Positions 1-7,890 of a stretch of DNA of 64,000 nucleotides are shown in pieces. Numbering within the stretch: the stretch's first letter is position 1; the number at the start of each line of letters is the position of its first letter. A model generated the notes under the pieces. That model was not told the DNA's origin. It saw only the letters and a list, made by a program, of their open reading frames with translations, and ran no database searches. The DNA comes from an uncultured Prevotellamassilia sp. (GTDB taxonomy: Bacteria > Bacteroidota > Bacteroidia > Bacteroidales > Bacteroidaceae), in contig CAKQOG010000006.1 of assembly GCA_934255485.1 (NCBI GenBank), forward strand, positions 1 to 64,000. Direction: 5' to 3'. Made by a program: the position numbers and the translations under genes.

Positions 1-66
1 AGCTCAACTGAATAGAGCATTTGACTACGGATCAAAAGGTTATAGGTTTGAATCCTATAGGAGTCA
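1..66 (+). tRNA. tRNA-Arg(ACG), 5' end cut by window
   Basis: This is the first of two tandem tRNA-Arg genes. Its visible part is identical to the complete copy 112 bases downstream, and the first eight nucleotides lie outside the window. The anticodon loop CTACGGA gives anticodon ACG, and the T arm and 3' acceptor strand AGGAGTC are intact. No CCA is encoded. Confidence 0.93.
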
Positions 67-104
67 CAATCAAGAAAATCAGATAATATCTTAAACTTTT
101 ATTA

Positions 105-178
105 GGCTCCTTAGCTCAACTGAATAGAGCATTTGACTACGGATCAAAAGGTTATAGGTTTGAATCCTATAGGAGTCA
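105..178 (+). tRNA. tRNA-Arg(ACG)
   Basis: A complete 74-nt cloverleaf. The acceptor stem pairs GGCTCCT with AGGAGTC, the D stem pairs GCTC with GAGC, the anticodon stem TTTGA/TCAAA encloses CTACGGA (anticodon ACG), and the T stem pairs ATAGG with CCTAT. The discriminator is A and CCA is not encoded. It follows an identical copy after a 38-base spacer, and both copies share the same first bases of downstream flank, which points to recent tandem duplication. Confidence 0.96.
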
Positions 179-229
179 CAATCAAGAAAGATATTGTTTG
201 ATTTTTTTGTTTTTACATATCAACCATAA

Positions 230-273
230 AAGAAAGAGCACTACAATATCATGATATTGTAGTGCTCTTTCTT
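230..273. terminator. Perfect hairpin terminator after tRNA-Arg genes
   Basis: A 21-bp perfect inverted repeat with a two-base centre lies between the plus-strand tRNA-Arg genes and the minus-strand tRNA-Cys/Asp genes. Its A-rich left flank and pyrimidine-rich right flank suit a bidirectional terminator for the two converging tRNA transcripts. Confidence 0.75.
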
Positions 274-345
274 ACTTCCCCAACCTCTTAAATATAACAA
301 TTAAAAAAAGCAGTAAATATTTATCATATTCACTGCTCATTCAAG

Positions 346-416
346 AGGTACCCAGCAGATTCGAACTGCTGTACACGGTTTTGCAGACCGCTACCTAGCC
401 ACTCGGTCAGGGTACC
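346..416 (-). tRNA. tRNA-Cys(GCA)
   Basis: A 71-nt cloverleaf on the minus strand. The acceptor stem pairs GGTACCC with GGGTACC, the anticodon loop CTGCAAA gives GCA, and the discriminator is U, as expected of tRNA-Cys. It lies just downstream of tRNA-Asp and is probably cotranscribed with it from the promoter near 560. Confidence 0.95.
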
Positions 417-428
417 AATAAAATACTG

Positions 429-502
429 CGGTGTGTACGGGACTCGAACCCGTGACCCCATGCGTGACAGGCATGTATTCTAACCAGCTGAACTAACACA
501 CC
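429..502 (-). tRNA. tRNA-Asp(GTC)
   Basis: A 74-nt cloverleaf on the minus strand. The acceptor stem pairs GGTGTGT with ACACACC, the discriminator is G, and the anticodon loop CTGTCAC gives GTC. It is the first gene of a two-tRNA unit with tRNA-Cys, 12 bases apart. Confidence 0.95.
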
Positions 503-547
503 ATTCGAAATCATTAAGATTTTATATCTTGTTCCGAATTGCGATTG

Positions 548-578
548 CAAAGGTACAACTTTATTTTAAACTACCAAA
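548..578 (-). promoter_or_regulatory. Promoter of tRNA-Asp/tRNA-Cys
   Basis: Read on the minus strand, TTTG is followed after 19 bases by TACCTTTG, an exact match to the Bacteroidetes promoter consensus TTTG/TAnnTTTG. It lies about 45 bases upstream of tRNA-Asp and reads away from the GNAT gene behind it. Confidence 0.8.
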
Positions 579-581
579 CAT

Positions 582-1109
582 TTAAGAAGAAAATGTTTTC
601 ATAAATATAAAAACATCCTCATATATACCATTTACATAGTGCCATTTAGGTAATTTGCTAACAATTACATAACCTGCTTTTTCAAAGAGTTTACATGAAT
701 ATGTGTTGCTAACAAGCACTTGAGCATATAGTGAATGCATACGCAGCCACCTGGTTACATAATTTTCTACAAGCGTTAAAGCTTGCAACCCGTAACCTTG
801 TCCTCTGTATTCTTTTAGCAAAACCACACCTACTTCTGCTCGCGAATCAAGCGGTGCATAGTTGGTTATATCAATCAATCCTATTGGGATTTTTTTGTTT
901 TCTTCTACCAATGCTACATCTATAACAAATCGCTGCTCACCAGACTCATAAATTGTGGAAGAAGAAGCTATATATTGTTTAAGCGTATACTTTGAGTATG
1001 GTCCATTTGCATTTGAAGAATCCCATATATCGGGGTCATTCTCTATAGTATATAACAAAGTTAAGTCCTCTGGCTCTAAAGCTCTTAACGATATTGGATT
1101 TTGATGCAT
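582..1109 (-). CDS. GNAT family N-acetyltransferase
   Basis: The 175-residue product has the size of a single GNAT domain. Its acetyl-CoA-binding motif A is visible at residues 93-107, with the R/Q-x-x-G-x-G/A core as YRGQGYG. The N-terminal ISLRALEPEDL pattern resembles the RimJ/RimL/SpeG branch, which acetylates protein N-termini, ribosomal proteins or polyamines, but the substrate cannot be read from sequence. It is the last gene of an apparent minus-strand operon after recR and a small membrane protein, with a 53-base gap upstream. No signal peptide is seen, so it should be cytoplasmic. Family confidence is high and substrate unknown. Confidence 0.88.
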   Translation of the reverse strand: MHQNPISLRALEPEDLTLLYTIENDPDIWDSSNANGPYSKYTLKQYIASSSTIYESGEQRFVIDVALVEENKKIPIGLIDITNYAPLDSRAEVGVVLLKEYRGQGYGLQALTLVENYVTRWLRMHSLYAQVLVSNTYSCKLFEKAGYVIVSKLPKWHYVNGIYEDVFIFMKTFSS

Positions 1110-1162
1110 TGTCTTACTATTTTACACAAAGTCTAAAGAAATAAACGTTGCCACTTTAATGC

Positions 1163-1594
1163 CTATTTACTTGCAACTTCTTCTTGCTTAGGCCAACAAA
1201 AAACAAATCCTGTTATTGTAATCAAAAAACAATAAAGTGAAGTTGTGTCATTACATAGTGCATAATAAGACATAATATTAATTAAGGCACATACCCCCAA
1301 TATAATCGTTCTGATAATATTCCATTTGGTAATGCTGCAGGGTGCATTTTGTATCTCTTGCTTGATTTTATTTACCGCAAACAAACGCAATGAAATAAAA
1401 GTTCCAGCAAGGGTAAGTATCACGCATAACATATTCATAGCGTATGCCGATTGCACATCTAAGGCAAGATATGCTACTGGCAACACATCTAATTCTGAAA
1501 ACATTACATATAAAAGCATTAAGCCCCAAAAAGCAATATATATGCAACGAGGAATCTTCAAACTACACTCTGATTTTCCGTTGTTATTTTCCAT
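1163..1594 (-). CDS. Small four-helix membrane protein, unknown function
   Basis: A 143-residue protein I do not recognise. It has four hydrophobic stretches, at roughly residues 17-35, 51-72, 93-112 and 118-134, with short polar loops and a lysine-rich loop near residue 75, so it is probably an inner-membrane protein with both ends in the cytoplasm. There is no signal peptide or catalytic motif. It starts only 23 bases after recR on the same strand and is followed by the GNAT gene, so the three are likely cotranscribed. The link with recombination may be positional only. Confidence 0.7.
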   Translation of the reverse strand: MENNNGKSECSLKIPRCIYIAFWGLMLLYVMFSELDVLPVAYLALDVQSAYAMNMLCVILTLAGTFISLRLFAVNKIKQEIQNAPCSITKWNIIRTIILGVCALINIMSYYALCNDTTSLYCFLITITGFVFCWPKQEEVASK

Positions 1595-1617
1595 ATTATA
1601 ATAGTTTGCTATAAAAA

Positions 1618-2229
1618 TTACTTTAGCGGTGTACGTCCTAAAATAGAACGCCCCAACGTTACTTCATCCGTATACTCAAGATCGTCGCCCACACTAACAC
1701 CACGTGCAAGCACCGATATCTTAACATTTAAGTCTGCCAATTTTCTCGAAATATAGAAGTTAGTTGTATCCCCCTCCATCGTGGGATTAAGAGCCAAAAT
1801 TATTTCTTTTATATCTTCATTTTGTACACGATTAAACAAAGATTCCAATTCAATATCTGATGGTCCAACCCCATCCATTGGAGATATAACACCTCCTAAC
1901 ACGTGGTATAACCCATGGTATTGATTAGTATTCTCTATAGACATAACACTATGAATATTTTCTACAACACAAATCGTTGTTTTGTCGCGTTGCGGGTTAC
2001 TACATATATCACATATATCAGTATCTGATATGTTATGACATACCTTGCAATGCTTAACATCATTACGCAATGTTAGTAAACTTTTACTAAACTCTTCTAC
2101 AATCTGGTTATCTTGTTTTAGCAGATATAACGCAAAACGCAGAGCTGTTTTTCGCCCCACACCAGGCAAGCGAGAAAGTTCTTGCACTGCATGCTCTAAT
2201 AACTTTGATGGATATTGTTCGTTTATCAT
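1618..2229 (-). CDS. recR: Recombination mediator RecR
   Basis: RecR acts with RecO and RecF to load RecA onto gapped DNA coated by SSB. The 203-residue length is typical. A helix-hairpin-helix segment lies at residues 21-37 (LPGVGRKTALRFALYLL). A four-cysteine zinc site uses C61, C64, C73 and C76, and a Toprim domain begins near residue 84 (TICVVENIHSV) and continues through ALNPTMEGDTT. The gene heads a three-gene minus-strand operon. Its promoter lies only eight bases before the ATG, so the transcript would be almost leaderless. The internal ATG codons fall after the helix-hairpin-helix segment, so this start is secure. Confidence 0.97.
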   Translation of the reverse strand: MINEQYPSKLLEHAVQELSRLPGVGRKTALRFALYLLKQDNQIVEEFSKSLLTLRNDVKHCKVCHNISDTDICDICSNPQRDKTTICVVENIHSVMSIENTNQYHGLYHVLGGVISPMDGVGPSDIELESLFNRVQNEDIKEIILALNPTMEGDTTNFYISRKLADLNVKISVLARGVSVGDDLEYTDEVTLGRSILGRTPLK

Positions 2230-2237
2230 TATGTTGG

Positions 2238-2269
2238 CAAAGGTACTATATCATCTTGTACACACCAAA
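2238..2269 (-). promoter_or_regulatory. Promoter of recR, nearly leaderless
   Basis: On the minus strand TTTG is separated by 20 bases from TACCTTTG, matching the Bacteroidetes consensus. The -7 element ends eight bases from the recR ATG. With a usual start about five bases downstream, the 5' untranslated region would be only a few bases. The remaining gap up to 2620 is AT-rich and shows no convincing gene. Confidence 0.75.
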
Positions 2270-2620
2270 ATATTTTGTTTTGTTTTTCACGTAAGCACTA
2301 TACTATTTACACCCTATCCGCATTCCTTTATATTTACTATCCTATCTCATTATTATTCTTATAAGCGTTATACTGAAACAATATTCAAATCTGTTTTATT
2401 CTTTCATTTAAGATTAAACGAACAAAACAAAAATGGTATATATTTTTTACGTTATTAGATGAAATAATTTACCATCAGTTTACATTTACGTTATATTTCA
2501 TATTGATTATCAACAATTACGCAATATATAATATTTATTATACGGCAACAATACCCAATAGGCTGAAGACAACAATTTTACAAAGAAATAGAAGAAATGT
2601 TTAAAAAGTTTACTAAATCC

Positions 2621-2651
2621 TTGCTAAAGTAAAAAGAACAAACTACTTTTG
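2621..2651 (+). promoter_or_regulatory. Promoter in long gap before hydrolase gene
   Basis: TTG at 2621 is followed after 20 bases by TACTTTTG, an exact fit to the TAnnTTTG element. It reads towards the alpha/beta hydrolase gene, but a strong terminator hairpin stands between them. It therefore looks like the promoter of a short independent transcript or of an attenuated leader. Confidence 0.7.
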
Positions 2652-2656
2652 CAGTG

Positions 2657-2745
2657 TTATCCTAAACACAATCTTTTTATCTTAAAGAACTAATACCTAT
2701 TAAAAACATTAAACGGCACGTTTCTCAACGTGCCGTTTCCTTTCT
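2657..2745 (+). ncRNA. Candidate small RNA or attenuator leader
   Basis: A consensus promoter ends at 2651 and a 12-bp hairpin with a TCTC tetraloop and a pyrimidine-rich tail ends near 2745. Together they define a transcript of roughly 90 nt. There is no ATG between the promoter and the hairpin, so no leader peptide is apparent. It could be a free small RNA or the terminated form of the hydrolase leader. I recognise no known RNA family. The start is inferred from promoter geometry. Confidence 0.45.
2711..2745 (+). terminator. Intrinsic terminator of candidate small RNA
   Basis: AAACGGCACGTT pairs perfectly with AACGTGCCGTTT around a TCTC loop, followed by CCTTTCTTT. This is a strong rho-independent terminator about 80 bases upstream of the hydrolase start codon. 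Confidence 0.75.
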
Positions 2746-2824
2746 TTGCAATCTTGCATCTTAATTAAGAGATAACGTTACAACATAACTCAATACATAT
2801 CCAACATATAAAATTCCACACAAA

Positions 2825-3796
2825 ATGAAAAAAATATATCATCGTTTAAGTGCCATACTATTGGCCGTTATCATATTCACTATATGCACACTTTTAGGCG
2901 GTGCATGGTACTTATTAAATTATGCGCTGAAACCTGAAGACAGAGCACGCAAGGAACAATTGGCATGGACTGATATGTTTGAAACATACCCCAACATGAA
3001 AGCATGGCACGACTCGCTCGTTGCAAACAATGCTCTTCATGATACAACAATAATAAATAAAGAAGGGCTAAAACTACACGCTTGGTATGTAAAAGCACCA
3101 TCAAAAACCAATGCTACAGCACTACTTGTACATGGTTATACCGATTGCGGAATACGTATGATGCCATTGGGCAGAATGTACAATCACAATTTGAAAATGA
3201 ACATTTTATTGCCCGATTTACAAAATGCAGGACAATCAGATGGCGACCACTTTCAGATGGGTTGGTTTGACCGGAACGATGTAAAACAATGGGCAACTGT
3301 ATGCAACAAACTGTTTGGCGACTCCGTTAAGATTGTCGTACATGGCATATCTATGGGGGCCGCTACAACCATGATGATGTCTGGCGATGAAAATGTTTCG
3401 CCCAACGTCAAGGCTTATATAGAAGATTGCGGATATACCAATGTTGAAGAACAATTTGAAAAAGAACTAAAAGAGCGTTTCAATCTTCCCAGTTGGCCAT
3501 TAATACCATTAGCTTCACAGCTATGCAAATGGCGCTATGGTTGGAGTTTCGCTGAAGCTTCAGCAATAAAGCAAGTAAGAAAATGCAACAAGCCCATGCT
3601 TTTTATCCATGGCACAGCCGACAAGTTTGTTCCAACAAACATGGTTTTTCCTCTATACAAAGCCAAGCAAGGCATGAAATCATTATGGCTTGTCCCCCAT
3701 GCAGAGCATGCGCGCAGCTACTTCAAGAACCCAAGAGCATACGAAACTCATGTCGTACAATTTCTACAATCTATTCATTTTTACAATATCAAATAA
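2825..3796 (+). CDS. Membrane-anchored alpha/beta hydrolase
   Basis: The 323-residue protein has an N-terminal hydrophobic segment (about residues 8-32) that acts as a signal anchor, so the catalytic domain is probably periplasmic. The alpha/beta-hydrolase landmarks are all present: oxyanion strand LLVHGYTDCG at 100-109, nucleophile elbow HGISMGA with S176, acid D266 in HGTADKFVP, and histidine H292 or H295 in PHAEHARSY. The order and spacing resemble the YqkD-like serine hydrolases. The substrate is unknown, with an ester or peptide likely. It is monocistronic between the attenuator-like hairpin and the thrS promoter. Confidence 0.87.
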   Translation: MKKIYHRLSAILLAVIIFTICTLLGGAWYLLNYALKPEDRARKEQLAWTDMFETYPNMKAWHDSLVANNALHDTTIINKEGLKLHAWYVKAPSKTNATALLVHGYTDCGIRMMPLGRMYNHNLKMNILLPDLQNAGQSDGDHFQMGWFDRNDVKQWATVCNKLFGDSVKIVVHGISMGAATTMMMSGDENVSPNVKAYIEDCGYTNVEEQFEKELKERFNLPSWPLIPLASQLCKWRYGWSFAEASAIKQVRKCNKPMLFIHGTADKFVPTNMVFPLYKAKQGMKSLWLVPHAEHARSYFKNPRAYETHVVQFLQSIHFYNIK

Positions 3797-3850
3797 TAAC
3801 AAAGAAAAATATATAATACAAGCATGTAAGAAAAACTTTTGTCTTTTCGT

Positions 3851-3881
3851 TTTGCTTTTATAAAGGTTTGCAGTAACTTTG
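3851..3881 (+). promoter_or_regulatory. Promoter of thrS
   Basis: TTTG, 19 bases, TAACTTTG: an exact Bacteroidetes-type promoter whose last base lies 33 bases before the thrS start codon, giving an mRNA leader of about 25 nt. That is too short for a T-box or a large operator. Confidence 0.82.
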
Positions 3882-3913
3882 CGGCACTTAAAAAATTATA
3901 ACACAAGATTGTT

Positions 3914-5857
3914 ATGGTAAAAATAACATTTCCAGATGGTTCAGTACGCGAATACGAAAAAGGCGTAACTGGTCTGCAAATAGCCGAAAGCATCTCTTCA
4001 CGCTTAGCGCAAGATGTGCTTGCATGCGGCGTGAATGGCGAAACAGTTGAATTAAATCGCCCCATTACAACAGATGCTACTATTACTCTCTATAAATGGG
4101 ACGACGAAGAAGGTAAACATGCGTTTTGGCATACATCAGCTCACCTCATGGCTGAAGCTATGCAAGAACTTTGGCCAGGCATACAGTTTGGCATCGGTCC
4201 TGCAATCGAAAATGGTTTCTACTATGATGTGATGCCACCAGAAGGTGTAACAATAAGCGATGCAGATTTTTCTAAGATAGAAAAGAAAATGCAAGAACTC
4301 GTTCAAAAGAAGGAGGCACTTGTACGTAAAGACATTTCAAAAGCCGATGCATTGAAATTGTTTACCGAAAAAGGCCAAACTTACAAGAACGAGTTGATAA
4401 ATGACCTTGAAGATGGTAACATTACTATCTATACACAAGGCAACTACACAGACCTTTGCCGTGGTCCTCACTTGTTGAGTACTGCACCTATCAAGGCAGT
4501 AAAAGTAACCGCTGTAAGTTCAGCATATTGGCGTGGCGACGAAAAGCGCCCAATGATGACACGTGTATATGGCATCAGCTTCCCTAAAAAGAAGATGCTT
4601 GATGAATACTTGCAGATGTTGGAAGAAGCTAAACGCCGCGACCACCGCAAAATTGGTCGAGAAATGGAATTATTTACCTTCTCTGATTTAGTAGGTAAGG
4701 GTCTTCCAATTTGGTTGCCAAAAGGTACAACATTGCGTCTTCAACTCGAAGCGTTCTTAAAGAAAATTCAGAAGCGCTATGGCTATCTTCAGGTTATGAC
4801 TCCACATATTGGTTCTAAGAATCTTTATGTAACTTCTGGTCACTATGCTAAATATGGTAAGGATTCATTCCAACCAATCCATACCCCCGAAGAAGGCGAA
4901 GAGTATATGCTTAAGCCTATGAACTGCCCTCACCACTGTGCAATCTACGCATGGAAACCTCGTTCGTATAAAGACCTACCATTGCGCATTGCAGAGTTCG
5001 GTACAGTTTATCGTTACGAGCAAAGCGGTGAGTTGCACGGACTTACTCGTGTTCGTGGCTTTACTCAAGATGATGCACATATCTTCTGTGCTCCCGACCA
5101 AGTTAAGGATGAGTTCTTACGTGTAATGGACATTATCATGATTATATTCCGCGCCTTGAACTTCGATAAGTTCGAAGCACAGATTTCACTTCGTGATAAA
5201 GTTCACCGCGAAAAATACATTGGCTCTGAAGAGAATTGGGAACGTGCAGAATCTGCTATTATAGAAGCATGCGAGGAAAAAGGATTGAAGGCTCACATCG
5301 AATATGGTGAAGCAGCATTCTATGGTCCTAAACTCGACTTTATGGTGAAAGATGCCCTCGGACGCCGTTGGCAGTTAGGAACTATTCAGGTAGACTACAA
5401 CTTACCAGAACGTTTCCAATTGGAATATACAGGTGCCGACAACCAAAAGCATCGTCCTGTAATGATTCACCGAGCACCATTTGGTTCACTCGAACGTTTC
5501 GTAGCAGTACTCATCGAACATACAGCAGGTCACTTCCCATTGTGGCTAACTCCTGATCAAGTAGCAATTCTTCCTATCTCAGACAAGTTCAACGACTATG
5601 CACAAGAGGTTCGCAAGCAATTAGAACTTGCAGACGTTCGTGCATTTGTTGATGATCGTTCTGAAAAGATTGGCCGAAAGATACGCGACAACGAGATGAA
5701 GCACATCCCTTACCTACTTGTTGTAGGCGAAAAAGAAGCTGCTTCAAACAGCGTTGCTGTACGTAAGCAAAGCGAAGGAGACCAGGGCACTATGTCGGTA
5801 GAAGACTTTGCAAAGAAAGTTACAGACGAAATAAAAGAAATGACAAAGGATTATTAA
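3914..5857 (+). CDS. thrS: Threonine--tRNA ligase
   Basis: ThrRS charges tRNA-Thr and edits mischarged Ser-tRNA-Thr. The 647-residue length is typical of the full bacterial form. A TGS domain occupies residues 1-62 (ITFPDGSVREYEKGVTG). The editing domain shows the metal-binding HTSAHLMAEA and the conserved CRGPHL. The class II catalytic core contains the zinc-ligand motif MNCPHHCAIY and the motif 2 region FGTVYRYEQSGEL, and the C-terminal anticodon-binding domain runs from about residue 545. The gene has its own promoter and a terminator directly after it, so it is transcribed apart from the infC operon that follows. Confidence 0.98.
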   Translation: MVKITFPDGSVREYEKGVTGLQIAESISSRLAQDVLACGVNGETVELNRPITTDATITLYKWDDEEGKHAFWHTSAHLMAEAMQELWPGIQFGIGPAIENGFYYDVMPPEGVTISDADFSKIEKKMQELVQKKEALVRKDISKADALKLFTEKGQTYKNELINDLEDGNITIYTQGNYTDLCRGPHLLSTAPIKAVKVTAVSSAYWRGDEKRPMMTRVYGISFPKKKMLDEYLQMLEEAKRRDHRKIGREMELFTFSDLVGKGLPIWLPKGTTLRLQLEAFLKKIQKRYGYLQVMTPHIGSKNLYVTSGHYAKYGKDSFQPIHTPEEGEEYMLKPMNCPHHCAIYAWKPRSYKDLPLRIAEFGTVYRYEQSGELHGLTRVRGFTQDDAHIFCAPDQVKDEFLRVMDIIMIIFRALNFDKFEAQISLRDKVHREKYIGSEENWERAESAIIEACEEKGLKAHIEYGEAAFYGPKLDFMVKDALGRRWQLGTIQVDYNLPERFQLEYTGADNQKHRPVMIHRAPFGSLERFVAVLIEHTAGHFPLWLTPDQVAILPISDKFNDYAQEVRKQLELADVRAFVDDRSEKIGRKIRDNEMKHIPYLLVVGEKEAASNSVAVRKQSEGDQGTMSVEDFAKKVTDEIKEMTKDY

Positions 5858-5880
5858 TCACTTGACATTATAACAATACT

Positions 5881-5930
5881 AAGAGTGGTTCTGAATGCAT
5901 TGCTATTTAGAGCCACTCTTATTTTTTTTA
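5881..5930 (+). terminator. Terminator of thrS
   Basis: A 12-bp stem (AAGAGTGGTTCT with AGAGCCACTCTT) is followed by eight Ts. One pair is a U-G wobble in the plus-strand RNA but a mismatch on the other strand, which fits plus-strand use. A near copy of this hairpin ends the hydrolase transcript at 48043. Confidence 0.85.
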
Positions 5931-6069
5931 AGTTACTGCAAGAGTATTTGCAAACAAAATAAGCATGTAACTTAGGAACAAACCAACCCTTACCTCAACC
6001 TTTTTTATGCAAAAAAGCCCCACTTTAATACAATAAGATACAAAGAACTCTATTTTTTATTTTATCTAT

Positions 6070-6100
6070 TTTGTTTATCAAAAAAGAAAAGGTAAATTTG
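6070..6100 (+). promoter_or_regulatory. Promoter of infC-rpmI-rplT
   Basis: TTTG, 19 bases, TAAATTTG, followed by GC: an exact Bacteroidetes promoter. It implies an mRNA leader of roughly 115 nt before infC, long enough for translational control, though no known L20 or IF3 operator could be recognised. The rest of the 365-base thrS-infC gap holds only the thrS terminator. Confidence 0.82.
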
Positions 6101-6222
6101 CAGCCGAATATAAAGAAAAAGAACACATATCGCGAAGAATTACTTGGGATTTAGCTCATAAGATAGAACAAGTATAGTCCCTCTATTCATTGCGATTATA
6201 AGTATAAACTAATAGCTAATTA

Positions 6223-6894
6223 ATGCCAGCACCACAGAAAAATCGTCGTGATCAAAACAAATCACAGTATCGCGTAAACGAGCAAATTCGCTGTCGCGAA
6301 GTACGCATCGTGGGCGATGATATTGAATCAGAGGTAATGCCTACTCGACAGGCAATACAACTTGCTCAACAAAAGGGAGTAGACCTTGTTGAGATTTCGC
6401 CAAATGCAGCACCACCTGTGTGTCGTTTAATTAACTATTCAAAGTTTCTGTATCAACAGAAAAAACGTCAAAAGGAATTAAAGGCAAAGCAGGTTAAGAT
6501 AGAAGTAAAAGAAATACGCTTCGGACCGCAAACAGACGAGCATGACTACAACTTTAAGCTTAAGCATGCTATGGAATTTTTGCAAGAAGGCAACAAGGTT
6601 AAAGCCTATGTATTCTTCCGTGGCCGTTCTATTTTGTTTAAGGACCAAGGCGAAGTGCTTTTGCTCCGTTTTGCTAACGACCTTGAAGAATACGGAAAGG
6701 TTGAGCAAATGCCTGTACTCGAAGGCAAAAGAATGATACTCTTTATTGCGCCTAAGAAAACAGCAGCCCCCAAAAAGGCTGAGCATAAAGCGGTTGCAAA
6801 CGAAGTTGAAGAGCCAAAACCAGTAAAGAAAGCACCTCAAGTTAAAGCGAAAAAGGAATATACAGGTCCCTTTGTTGAAGGTGAGGATTTCTAA
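6223..6894 (+). CDS. infC: Translation initiation factor IF-3
   Basis: IF-3 binds the 30S subunit, prevents premature 50S joining and checks start-codon/initiator-tRNA pairing. The N-domain motif (YRVNEQIRCREVRIVGDDIE) starts near residue 16, the linker is lysine-rich (QQKKRQKELKAKQVKIEVK), and the C-domain carries FRGRSILFKDQG. At 223 residues it is about 40 longer than the E. coli protein because of a charged C-terminal tail, as in other Bacteroidetes. It starts with ordinary ATG rather than the rare codon used for autoregulation in E. coli. It is first in the classical infC-rpmI-rplT operon. Confidence 0.97.
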   Translation: MPAPQKNRRDQNKSQYRVNEQIRCREVRIVGDDIESEVMPTRQAIQLAQQKGVDLVEISPNAAPPVCRLINYSKFLYQQKKRQKELKAKQVKIEVKEIRFGPQTDEHDYNFKLKHAMEFLQEGNKVKAYVFFRGRSILFKDQGEVLLLRFANDLEEYGKVEQMPVLEGKRMILFIAPKKTAAPKKAEHKAVANEVEEPKPVKKAPQVKAKKEYTGPFVEGEDF

Positions 6895-6977
6895 GAAAGC
6901 AGAAAAGAACTTGCGCGCTATGTTCGGTATCTCACGTAGCCGCAGTTATTATTAATAATAAATTAAAACAAAAGAAA

Positions 6978-7175
6978 ATGCCAAAAGTAAAGACTAATTC
7001 TGGTGCTAAGAAGCGTTTCGTTCTCACTGGAACAGGTAAGGTTAAAAGACGTCACGCTTACCACAGTCACATTCTTACAAAGAAAACTAAGAAGCAAAAG
7101 CGTAACCTTGACCACGTAGCTATCGTTGATAATGCAAACATTCGTCAAGTTCGCGAACTCCTTTGCCTTCGTTAA
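6978..7175 (+). CDS. rpmI: 50S ribosomal protein L35
   Basis: A 65-residue, highly basic protein opening MPKVKTNSGAKKRFVLTGTG, characteristic of L35, and continuing with the usual KRRHAYHSHILTKKTKKQKR. It sits 83 bases after infC and 153 bases before rplT in the conserved operon order. The gap to rplT could hold an L20-responsive structure, as in other bacteria, but no recognisable one was found. Confidence 0.97.
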   Translation: MPKVKTNSGAKKRFVLTGTGKVKRRHAYHSHILTKKTKKQKRNLDHVAIVDNANIRQVRELLCLR

Positions 7176-7328
7176 TCACATTTTCTTTGTAGAAAAGTGT
7201 AGCTGTAACAACAGCAAGAAACATTTTAATCTTTCACATTAAAGTCTAACCGGATGTTTAGCTTCAAAGTTCGACTATTATAATAAAACAATACAAGCCG
7301 ACGCTAACTTCCAAAATGTAAAAACAAA

Positions 7329-7673
7329 ATGCCAAGATCAGTAAATCACGTAGCTTCAAGAGCAAAGCGTAAGAGAATTCTTAAACTCACTCGCGGTTAT
7401 TATGGTGCTCGCAAAAACGTTTGGACCGTTGCTAAAAACACATGGGAAAAGGGTCTAACTTATGCATTCCGCGATCGTCGTAACAAGAAGCGCAACTTCC
7501 GCGCATTGTGGATTCAACGTATCAATGCAGCAGCTCGTCTTGAAGGTCTTTCTTACTCACAATTGATGGGTGGACTTCACAAGGCAGGTATCGAAATCAA
7601 TCGTAAGGTGCTTGCAGACCTCGCTGTTAACAACCCACAAGCTTTCAAAGCTATCGTAGAGAAAGCAAAATAA
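7329..7673 (+). CDS. rplT: 50S ribosomal protein L20
   Basis: L20 is an early assembly protein of the 50S subunit and in many bacteria represses its own operon. The 114-residue protein shows the family opening MPRSVNHVASRAKRKRILK and the conserved TRGYYGARKNVWTVAK. It is the last gene of the infC operon and is followed directly by a strong terminator. The 153-base upstream spacer is unusually long for ribosomal genes in one operon and may carry a control element. Confidence 0.98.
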   Translation: MPRSVNHVASRAKRKRILKLTRGYYGARKNVWTVAKNTWEKGLTYAFRDRRNKKRNFRALWIQRINAAARLEGLSYSQLMGGLHKAGIEINRKVLADLAVNNPQAFKAIVEKAK

Positions 7674-7694
7674 AACTTATCATAAGTTTTGTAT

Positions 7695-7731
7695 AAGCGA
7701 GAAAGGTTTTATGCCTTTCTCGCTTTTTTTG
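7695..7731 (+). terminator. Terminator of infC operon
   Basis: A 12-bp perfect stem, AAGCGAGAAAGG with CCTTTCTCGCTT around a 7-base loop, followed by a run of Ts, 22 bases after the rplT stop codon. Confidence 0.92.
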
Positions 7732-7772
7732 ATTATGAAAACAATGGCTATCTTAGAAAATGAAGGAAACAA

Positions 7773-7838
7773 AAAGAACAAATACATTAAAACGAATATA
7801 ATTTGATTTTAAAACTCGCATTAATGTATTTGTTCTTT
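7773..7838 (-). terminator. Terminator of MFS transporter gene
   Basis: Two perfect 18-base arms (AAAGAACAAATACATTAA and its complement) flank a 30-base loop. Read on the minus strand, the stem ends in a run of Ts, downstream of the transporter stop codon. The loop is long for an intrinsic terminator, so it may also protect the 3' end of the RNA. Confidence 0.65.
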
Positions 7839-7890
7839 AATTTATTCTTGTAATTTAAGTGCTGCTTGCCATCATAAAATTAATTTGTTA

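Noticed and set aside
2045..2458. 137-codon plus-strand frame over the recR 5' end
   Set aside because: It overlaps recR antisense and continues into AT-rich intergenic DNA with low-complexity residues; a shadow frame.
7674..7890. Bacteroidales-1/6S-like RNA downstream of rplT
   Set aside because: This RNA is often found after L20 genes, but here the gap holds only two terminators and no promoter between them.
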